A DNA stretch of 64,000 bases from Amycolatopsis sp. FBCC-B4732 (GTDB taxonomy: Bacteria > Actinomycetota > Actinomycetes > Mycobacteriales > Pseudonocardiaceae), in assembly GCF_023008405.1 (NCBI RefSeq), contig NZ_CP095376.1:768001-832000 (forward strand). Reading direction: 5' to 3'. The position numbers were made by a program, and so were the translations under genes. Shown here in pieces: positions 58,209-64,000 of the stretch; the first letter of the stretch is position 1; the number at the start of each line of letters is the position of its first letter. Below the pieces are notes generated by a model. That model was not told the origin of the DNA, did no database searches, and saw nothing but the letters and a program-made list of their open reading frames with translations.

Positions 58209-59032
58209 AGGCCTTCGTCGAACTCGTCCGCGCGCCCGCGGCGCTGACCGTGCCCGGGGACGCCGTCGCCGGGGCCGCCGCGGCCGGCTGGCCCTTCGGC
58301 CGCCGCACGCCGGCGCTGACCGGCGCGTCCGTCTGCATCTACTGGGCGGGCATGGCGCTCAACGACTACGCCGACCGGCACCTGGACGCCATGGAACGGC
58401 CCGAGCGGCCGATCCCGTCCGGCCGGATCAGGCCCGGCACCGCGCTCGGCGTGGCCACCGGCCTGACCGCGGGCGGGCTGGGCATCGCGGCCGCCGCCGG
58501 CGGGAAGCGGGCGCTGCGCGTGGCGCTGCCACTGGCCGCGACCGTGTGGGCGTACGACTTCGTGCTCAAGGAGACCGCGCTCGGCCCGGCCGCGATGGCC
58601 GCCGCCCGCGCGCTCGACGTCCTGCTCGGGGCGGGCGGGGCGAAGCCCGCGCTGTCGGCGGCGTTGACGGTGGGGGCGCACACCTACGCCGTGACAACGC
58701 TGTCGAGGTCGGAGGTCCACGGCGCGAAGCCCGCGCTGCCCGCGGCCACCCTGGCCGCCACCGCGGGGGTCCGCGTCGCCGCCGGCCGCGTCGGGCCGCT
58801 GGCTTCGGCGCTGCTGGGGACGTACGCGCTGACCACCGGGCGGGCGCAGTACGACGCCGTGCGCGACCCGGCCGCGCCCAAGATCCGCCGCGCGGTCGGG
58901 GCCGGGATCCACGGCATGATCCCGTTGCAGGCCGGGCTGATCGCGCGCACCGGCGCGTGGCGCTCGGCGCTGGCCGTCGCCGCCGCGTTCCCGATCGCGC
59001 GGGCGCTGAGCCGGAAGGTGTCGCCGACATGA
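58205..59032 (+). CDS. eboC: UbiA-family prenyltransferase, EboC-like
   Basis: 275 aa, GTG start overlapping the previous stop by 4 bases. A polytopic membrane protein with the first Asp-rich motif NDYADRHLD followed by RPERPIPSG, then a YDFVLKETALGP segment and a DPAAPKIRRAVGAGI segment in place of the second Asp motif. It should transfer a prenyl group from a prenyl diphosphate, with Mg2+, to an acceptor at the membrane. Given the neighbours, the acceptor may be the cyclitol made by the upstream synthase; this is inference. The symbol follows the ebo gene order and family. Confidence 0.85.
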   Translation: MKAFVELVRAPAALTVPGDAVAGAAAAGWPFGRRTPALTGASVCIYWAGMALNDYADRHLDAMERPERPIPSGRIRPGTALGVATGLTAGGLGIAAAAGGKRALRVALPLAATVWAYDFVLKETALGPAAMAAARALDVLLGAGGAKPALSAALTVGAHTYAVTTLSRSEVHGAKPALPAATLAATAGVRVAAGRVGPLASALLGTYALTTGRAQYDAVRDPAAPKIRRAVGAGIHGMIPLQAGLIARTGAWRSALAVAAAFPIARALSRKVSPT

Positions 59033-59850
59033 GGTTCGGGTACGGCACCAACGGCTTCGCCAACCACCGCCTCGGCGACGCCCTGCGCGTCCTGGCCGAC
59101 CTCGGCTACGACGGGGTCGCGCTCACCCTCGACCACCAGCACCTCGACCCGTTCGGCCCGGACCTCGCCCGGCGGGTCGCGTCGGTGGCGGCCGAGCTGG
59201 ACCGGCTCGGGCTGGCCGTGGTGATCGAGACGGGCGCCCGGTTCCTGCTGGACCCGTGGCGCAAGCACTCGCCGACGTTCCTCGACCCCGACCGCGCGCG
59301 CCGCGTCGAGTTCCTGACGAGGGCCGTGGAGATCGCCGCGGACCTCGGGGCGGAGGCGGTTTCGTTCTGGAGCGGGAACAAGCCCGCCGATCTGTCCACA
59401 GAGGACGCCTGGGCACATCTGGTGGACGGGTGCGCCGACGTGCTGAAGGCGGCCGACGAACACGACGTCAAGCTGGGTTTCGAACCGGAGCCGGGGATGC
59501 TCGTCGAGGACCTCGACGGGTACTTCGCACTCTCCCGGCGCCTCGGCGACCCCGGGCGGTTCGGGCTGACGCTGGACATCGGGCACTGCCGGTGCAACGA
59601 GTCCGCGGCCGTGCCCGACTGCGTCCGCCGGGCGCTGCCGCGGCTGGTCAACGTGCAGATCGACGACATGCGCCGCGGCACGCACGAGCACCTGGAGTTC
59701 GGCGCGGGCGAGATCGACTTCCCGCCCGTGCTGGAAGCGCTGTCGCCGTACGCCGGGCTGGTGGCGGTGGAGCTGCCGCGCGACAGCCACGCGGCGCCGC
59801 GGATCGCCCGCGAGTCCCTCGAATTCCTGCGGAAGGCGGTGGCGGCGTGA
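59029..59850 (+). CDS. Xylose isomerase-like TIM-barrel protein (sugar phosphate isomerase/epimerase)
   Basis: 273 aa, ATGA overlap with the UbiA gene. It has the AP endonuclease 2/xylose isomerase-like barrel: MRFGYGTNGFANHRL at strand 1, DGVALTLDHQHLDPF, metal ligands in LGFEPEPGML, TLDIGHC, and QIDDM followed by HEHLEFGAGEIDF. The metal site looks intact. Relatives isomerise or epimerise sugars and inositols (IolE/IolH types), which suits an operon headed by an inositol-phosphate synthase. Confidence 0.87.
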   Translation: MRFGYGTNGFANHRLGDALRVLADLGYDGVALTLDHQHLDPFGPDLARRVASVAAELDRLGLAVVIETGARFLLDPWRKHSPTFLDPDRARRVEFLTRAVEIAADLGAEAVSFWSGNKPADLSTEDAWAHLVDGCADVLKAADEHDVKLGFEPEPGMLVEDLDGYFALSRRLGDPGRFGLTLDIGHCRCNESAAVPDCVRRALPRLVNVQIDDMRRGTHEHLEFGAGEIDFPPVLEALSPYAGLVAVELPRDSHAAPRIARESLEFLRKAVAA

Positions 59851-60392
59851 ACGCCTGGCTGGACAAGGCACTGCACGACGTCGCCGCCGACGCGGCGGTG
59901 CTGCGCACGGTGTTCCCCGGCGTCGGCCGCCGGGTCGGCCGGGGCCCGTCGGACACTCCCGGGTGGACGGTCGACGACGTGGCCCGGGTCCGGTTGCTGG
60001 AAGCCGCACCCGGAGCCGCCGCGGAGATGCCGGACCTCTACCGCTACGGCGACGCCGCCGAGAAGCGGGCCGTCCTGCGTGGACTGTCCGTCGTGGACAC
60101 CGGCGACGCCGGGCTCGAACTGGTCGCGGACGCCCTGCGCACCAACGACACGCGCCTGGTGACCGCCGCGATGGGGGAGTACGCCGCCACGCACCTCGAC
60201 GCCGCCGCGTACCGCCACGGCGTCCTCAAGTGCGTGTTCATGGGCATTCCGCTGGCCGGCATCGCCGGGCTCGACCGCCGGACCGACGAGGAACTGCTGC
60301 GCATGATGCGGTCCTTCGCCGCCGAGCGCACCGCCGCGGGCCGCGACGTCCCCGCCGACCTCCTCCCGCTGCTGACCGAACAGGACGCCTGA
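59847..60392 (+). CDS. eboA: EboA-domain protein
   Basis: 181 aa, GTG start overlapping the previous stop. The C-terminal half carries the EboA signature: YAATHLDAAAYRHGVLKC, then FMGIPLAGIAGLDRRTDEE. All-helical, no signal peptide. EboA has no known biochemical activity; the family is defined by its place in the eustigmatophyte/bacterial operon, which in cyanobacteria affects export of the scytonemin precursor and in Pseudomonas gives nematode repellence. This gene marks the operon as ebo-type. Confidence 0.85.
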   Translation: MNAWLDKALHDVAADAAVLRTVFPGVGRRVGRGPSDTPGWTVDDVARVRLLEAAPGAAAEMPDLYRYGDAAEKRAVLRGLSVVDTGDAGLELVADALRTNDTRLVTAAMGEYAATHLDAAAYRHGVLKCVFMGIPLAGIAGLDRRTDEELLRMMRSFAAERTAAGRDVPADLLPLLTEQDA

Positions 60393-61243
60393 TGCGCATC
60401 TTCGACCCGCACATCCACATGAGCTCCCGGACCACCGACGACTACGCGGCCATGCACGCCGCCGGCGTCCGCGCGCTCGTCGAGCCGGCGTTCTGGCTGG
60501 GCCAGCCGCGCACGAACGTCGGCAGCTTCACCGACTACTTCGACGCCCTCGTCGGCTGGGAGCCGTTCCGCGCGAGCCAGTACGGCATCGCACACCACTG
60601 CACGATCGCCTTGAACCCCAAGGAGGCCAACGACCCGCGCTGCGCGCCGGTGCTCGACGTCCTGCCGCGCTACCTGGAGAAGGACGGCGTGGTCGCGGTC
60701 GGCGAGATCGGCTACGACTCGATGACCGCGGAGGAGGACAAGGCGTTCGCCGCGCAGCTCGCGCTGGCGATCGACCACGACCTCCCGGCGATGGTGCACA
60801 CCCCGCACCGCGACAAGGCGACCGGCACCGAGCGCAGCATCGCCGTCGTCCGCGAGTCCGGCATCGCGCCGGAACGCGTGGTGCTCGACCACCTCAACGA
60901 GGTGACCGTCCGGCAGGTCAAGGAGTCCGGTTCCTGGATGGGGTTCTCGATCTACCCGGACACCAAGATGGACGAAGAGCGGATGGTCGCGATCCTGAAG
61001 GAGTACGGGACCGAGCGCGTCCTCGTGAACTCCGCGGCCGACTGGGGCAAGAGCGACCCGCTCAAGACCCGCAAGACCGGCGACGCGATGCTGGCCGCCG
61101 GGTTCACCGAGGACGACGTCGACCAGGTGCTGTGGCGCAACCCCGTCGAGTTCTACGGCCAGAGCGGGCGGCTTTCGCTGGAGAGCGTGGCACCGGACGC
61201 CGAGTTCGCGGGCAACTCGATCCTGCGGGGGGCGCGCAAGTGA
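60392..61243 (+). CDS. eboB: TatD-family metal-dependent hydrolase, EboB-like
   Basis: 283 aa, start overlapping the previous stop by one base (TGATG). The amidohydrolase/TatD metal motif is at the N-terminus (FDPHIH, Asp5/His7/His9), with later ligands at VAVGEIGYD, PAMVHTPHR, LDHLNE and VNSAADWG. TatD proteins are usually nucleases, but the EboB branch has no assigned substrate and is found with EboA. Predicted cytosolic. Confidence 0.88.
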   Translation: MRIFDPHIHMSSRTTDDYAAMHAAGVRALVEPAFWLGQPRTNVGSFTDYFDALVGWEPFRASQYGIAHHCTIALNPKEANDPRCAPVLDVLPRYLEKDGVVAVGEIGYDSMTAEEDKAFAAQLALAIDHDLPAMVHTPHRDKATGTERSIAVVRESGIAPERVVLDHLNEVTVRQVKESGSWMGFSIYPDTKMDEERMVAILKEYGTERVLVNSAADWGKSDPLKTRKTGDAMLAAGFTEDDVDQVLWRNPVEFYGQSGRLSLESVAPDAEFAGNSILRGARK

Positions 61244-62367
61244 GGTTCCGGCACCGCGACGGCACGCTCGTCCACCTCGCCTACTGCACCAACGTGCACC
61301 AGGCCGAGGATCTCGACGGCGTGCTCACCCAGCTGGCCCGCTTCGGCGAGCCGGTCCGCGAACGCCTCGGCGTGGCCCGGCTCGGGCTCGGCCTGTGGCT
61401 GGCTCGTCCGGTGGCGGCCGAACTGGTGGCGGACCCGGCGGCGGTGGCCCGGCTGCGTGGCGAACTGGCCGCGCGCGGGCTGGAGGTCGTCACCTTCAAC
61501 GGGTTCCCGTACCAGGGGTTCCACGACCCGGTCGTCAAGCACAAGGTGTACCGGCCGGACTGGGCGACGCCCGAACGCACGCGGTACACCCTCGACCTCG
61601 CGCGGCTGCTCGCCGAGCTGCTGCCGGAGGACGCCGTGCGCGGCAGTGTCTCGACGTTGCCGCTCGGCTGGCGCACGGAATGGCGGGACGACCGCGGCCA
61701 GCTCGAGCTGCTGGCCAAGGGGCTGGCCGAGCAGGAGCGGCCGGTGCGGGTGGCGTTCGAACCCGAACCCGGTTGCGTCATCGAGACGACCGCGCAGGCC
61801 GCGGCCCTGCTGTCCGATGTGGACACGGACTGGCTCGGCATCTGCCTCGACACCTGCCACCTCGCGGTGGGCTTCGAGGACCCGGCGGCCGCACTCGGCC
61901 GCCTCGAAGCCGCCGGGTTGGCCGTCGTCAAGCTGCAGGCGTCGGCCGCGCTGGAAGCGGCCTCGCCGAAGGATCCCGCGACCCGCCGGGCGCTGGAATC
62001 CTTTGTGGAAACGCGCTTCCTGCATCAGAGCAACGAAGGCGCCCCGCCGGGCGCCGACGACCTCGACCTCGCGCTGGCGGGCGGGCTCCCCGGCGAGGCA
62101 CCGTGGCGCGTGCACTTCCACGTGCCGCTGCACGCCGACCCGGCGCCGCCGCTGACGTCGACCCGGCCGGTGCTGGCCGCGACGCTGGCCGAGCTGTTCG
62201 GCGGCGCCACCGCGCGCACCGACCACGTCGAGGTCGAGACCTACACCTGGCAGGTGCTCCCGGACGCACCCGCCGACGACGCCGGGCTGGTCGCGGGCAT
62301 CGCGGCCGAGCTGGAGTGGACCCGGCGCTCCCTGAACGAACTAGGCTTGGAAGAGGTTTCGGAATGA
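61240..62367 (+). CDS. eboE: EboE-like metabolite traffic protein (TIM barrel)
   Basis: 375 aa, GTG start with GTGA overlap. The family features are HLAYCTNVHQAEDLDGVL at the N-terminus, then TFNGFPYQGFHDPVVKHKVY, a barrel with FEPEPGCVIETT and CLDTCHLAVGFE, and the late block RVHFHVPLHADP...VEVETYTW. It belongs to the xylose-isomerase-like superfamily but is longer than simple isomerases. In other ebo loci it lies with EboA-EboC and a type I phosphodiesterase, as here. Confidence 0.88.
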   Translation: MRFRHRDGTLVHLAYCTNVHQAEDLDGVLTQLARFGEPVRERLGVARLGLGLWLARPVAAELVADPAAVARLRGELAARGLEVVTFNGFPYQGFHDPVVKHKVYRPDWATPERTRYTLDLARLLAELLPEDAVRGSVSTLPLGWRTEWRDDRGQLELLAKGLAEQERPVRVAFEPEPGCVIETTAQAAALLSDVDTDWLGICLDTCHLAVGFEDPAAALGRLEAAGLAVVKLQASAALEAASPKDPATRRALESFVETRFLHQSNEGAPPGADDLDLALAGGLPGEAPWRVHFHVPLHADPAPPLTSTRPVLAATLAELFGGATARTDHVEVETYTWQVLPDAPADDAGLVAGIAAELEWTRRSLNELGLEEVSE

Positions 62368-63731
62368 GTTTGCTCGTCCTCGACGTCGTCGGGCTGACCC
62401 CGCGGCTGCTGCCGCACATGCCCAACCTGCGCAAGATGGCCGAGCCCGGCTTCACCGCGCAGCTGGACACCGTCTTCCCGGCGGTGACGTGCTCGGTGCA
62501 GTCGACGTTCCTCACCGGCCTGCAGCCCGCCGAACACGGGATCGTCGGCAACGGCTGGTACTTCCGCGACCTCGGCGAGATCTTCCTCTGGCGCCAGCAC
62601 AACAAACTGGTCCGGGGCGACAAGTTCTGGGACGCCGCCCGCCGCGCGCAGGCCGGACATCGCGTGGCGAACGTGTGCTGGTGGTACGCGATGGGCATGG
62701 ACGTCGACCTGACGGTGACCCCGCGGCCGATCTACCACGCCGACGGCAAGAAGTCCCCAGACGCCTACACCCACCCGCCGCAGCTGCACGACCGCCTGGT
62801 CGGCGCGCTCGGTGAGTTCCCGCTGTTCACCTACTGGGGCCCGACGGCCGCGATCACGTCGTCGAAGTGGATCATCGCCGCCGCGCGGAAGATCATGGCG
62901 GAGGACAAGCCCGACACCACGCTCGTCTACCTCCCGCACCTGGACTACGACCTCCAGCGCTTCGGCCCGGACGCGCCCCAGGCCGCGGCGGCCGCGCGAG
63001 AGATCGACGACGCCTTGAAGCCGCTGCTGGACCAGGCGGCCGCGGGCGGCCACACCGTCGTCGCGCTCTCGGAGTACGGCATCACGAACGCGAGCCGGCC
63101 GGTCGACATCAACCGGGCGCTGCGTCGTGAGGGCCTGCTCAACGTGTACGTCCAGGCCGGGATGGAGTACCTCGACCCGTGGACGTCCCGCGCGTTCGCG
63201 GTGGCCGACCACCAGGTCGCGCACGTCTACGTCGCCGACCCCGCCGACATCCCGCGGGTGCGGGACATCGTGGCCGGACTGTCCGGTGTGGACGTCGTGC
63301 TGGATCGCGCGGGACAGGCGGGGATCGGGATCGACCATGAACGGGCCGGCGAGCTGGTCGCGATCGCCGAGCCGGACGCGTGGTTCACGTACTACTACTG
63401 GCTGAGCGACGACCGCGCGCCGGACTTCGCGAAGACGGTCGAGATCCACCGCAAGCCCGGGTACGACCCGGCCGAGCTGTTCTTCGACCCGAACGACCCG
63501 GCGGTGAAGCTGAAGGCGGCGTCGGCGCTGGCCCGCAAGAAGCTCGGCCTGCGGTACTCGATGCAGGTCGTCCCGCTCGACCCGGCGCCGGTGAAGGGCA
63601 GCCACGGGCGGCTGCCCGACGCCCCCGAGGACGGGCCCGTGCTGCTGTGCTCGGATCCCTCGCTCGCCCGCGAAAAGATCCACGCCACCGAAGTCAAGGA
63701 TCTGCTGCTCACGGCTATCCGCACCGAATAG
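62364..63731 (+). CDS. eboF: Type I phosphodiesterase/nucleotide pyrophosphatase (alkaline phosphatase superfamily), EboF-like
   Basis: 455 aa, ATGA overlap with eboE. Metal ligand Asp7 (LLVLDVVGL), nucleophile Thr42 in [15 protein letters not shown] followed by [13 protein letters not shown], and later ligands [20 protein letters not shown] and [10 protein letters not shown] match the NPP-type active site. It should hydrolyse a phosphodiester or pyrophosphate bond, perhaps releasing a cyclitol or sugar phosphate from a nucleotide or lipid carrier. There is no signal peptide. The symbol is by analogy with the last gene of cyanobacterial ebo operons. Confidence 0.87.
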   Translation: MSLLVLDVVGLTPRLLPHMPNLRKMAEPGFTAQLDTVFPAVTCSVQSTFLTGLQPAEHGIVGNGWYFRDLGEIFLWRQHNKLVRGDKFWDAARRAQAGHRVANVCWWYAMGMDVDLTVTPRPIYHADGKKSPDAYTHPPQLHDRLVGALGEFPLFTYWGPTAAITSSKWIIAAARKIMAEDKPDTTLVYLPHLDYDLQRFGPDAPQAAAAAREIDDALKPLLDQAAAGGHTVVALSEYGITNASRPVDINRALRREGLLNVYVQAGMEYLDPWTSRAFAVADHQVAHVYVADPADIPRVRDIVAGLSGVDVVLDRAGQAGIGIDHERAGELVAIAEPDAWFTYYYWLSDDRAPDFAKTVEIHRKPGYDPAELFFDPNDPAVKLKAASALARKKLGLRYSMQVVPLDPAPVKGSHGRLPDAPEDGPVLLCSDPSLAREKIHATEVKDLLLTAIRTE

Positions 63732-63751
63732 ACGCACCCTGGAGGTCAGAC

Positions 63752-64000
63752 ATGGCACGACCGTTGACCCTGTTCACCGGGCAGTGGGCCGACCTGCCGT
63801 TCGAGGAGGTGTGCGAGCTGGCGAGCGGCTGGGGCTACGAAGGACTCGAGATCGCCTGCTGGGGCGACCACTTCGAAGTGGACAAGGCGCTCGCCGACGA
63901 CGGCTACGTCCCGGCGAAGCTCGAGACGCTGGCCAAGTACGACCTCAAGGTGTGGGCGATTTCGAACCACCTGGTGGGCCAGGCCGTCTGCGACCACCCG
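63752..64000 (+). CDS. Sugar phosphate isomerase/epimerase, 3'-truncated by the window
   Basis: 83 residues are visible from the ATG at 63752, preceded by [27 protein letters not shown], then [21 protein letters not shown] and [19 protein letters not shown], are the first strands of a xylose-isomerase-like TIM barrel. The 20-base gap after the phosphodiesterase makes it a likely ninth gene of the operon. It is a second isomerase, distinct from the one at 59029. Confidence 0.82.
   Translation, partial: MARPLTLFTGQWADLPFEEVCELASGWGYEGLEIACWGDHFEVDKALADDGYVPAKLETLAKYDLKVWAISNHLVGQAVCDHP

Overview
The window is very GC-rich actinobacterial DNA. Its GC-dominated third codon positions, Shine-Dalgarno starts, modular type I polyketide synthases (PKS), SpoIIE/HAMP signalling proteins and PF04672-type methyltransferase all suggest a Pseudonocardiaceae, most likely Amycolatopsis. 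The genus is inferred from style, not proven. No gene-free stretch exceeds 300 bases.

Bases 1-37635 are the right-hand end of a modular PKS locus: four collinear + strand genes, the first entering from the left without its KS. Eight modules are visible (V1-V8): V1 malonate, fully reduced; V2 and V3 methylmalonate, KR only; V4 malonate, fully reduced; V5 and V6 malonate, KR only; V7 methylmalonate, DH-KR; V8 malonate, unreduced, with a C-terminal thioesterase-like domain. That last domain has Gly at the expected Ser position and lacks the His segment, so the usual release mechanism is doubtful. No tailoring genes lie to the right, so the locus probably ends at 37635 and its starter module, tailoring and regulatory genes lie off the left edge.

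Bases 37.7-42 kb hold a secreted GH27 alpha-galactosidase with a CBM35, a VOC-fold protein, an HxlR regulator divergent from an NmrA-like/haloalkane dehalogenase pair, and tRNA-Pro and tRNA-Gly. Bases 42.2-48.6 kb hold a soluble poly-HAMP hybrid histidine kinase, whose last codons run antisense through tRNA-Gly, facing a divergent PAS-GAF-PP2C (SpoIIE) phosphatase. Bases 48.7-55.5 kb are housekeeping and accessory genes: a DJ-1/PfpI protein, a 54-codon ORF, a membrane protein, an excisionase-type HTH protein, a secreted BNR-like protein, an S-adenosylmethionine methyltransferase, and an aldo/keto reductase plus MFS exporter divergent from a MarR regulator.

Bases 55.7-64 kb are the most intriguing part. 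A ROK repressor precedes a tightly overlapped operon encoding a myo-inositol-phosphate synthase, a UbiA prenyltransferase (EboC-like), a sugar-phosphate isomerase-like protein, EboA, a TatD-type EboB, EboE, a type I phosphodiesterase (EboF-like) and a second TIM-barrel isomerase cut by the window end. This is the gene complement of the Ebo/EDB metabolite-traffic operon, with the dehydroquinate-synthase-like cyclase replaced by an inositol-phosphate synthase. I infer a small prenylated cyclitol-type metabolite or carrier pathway.
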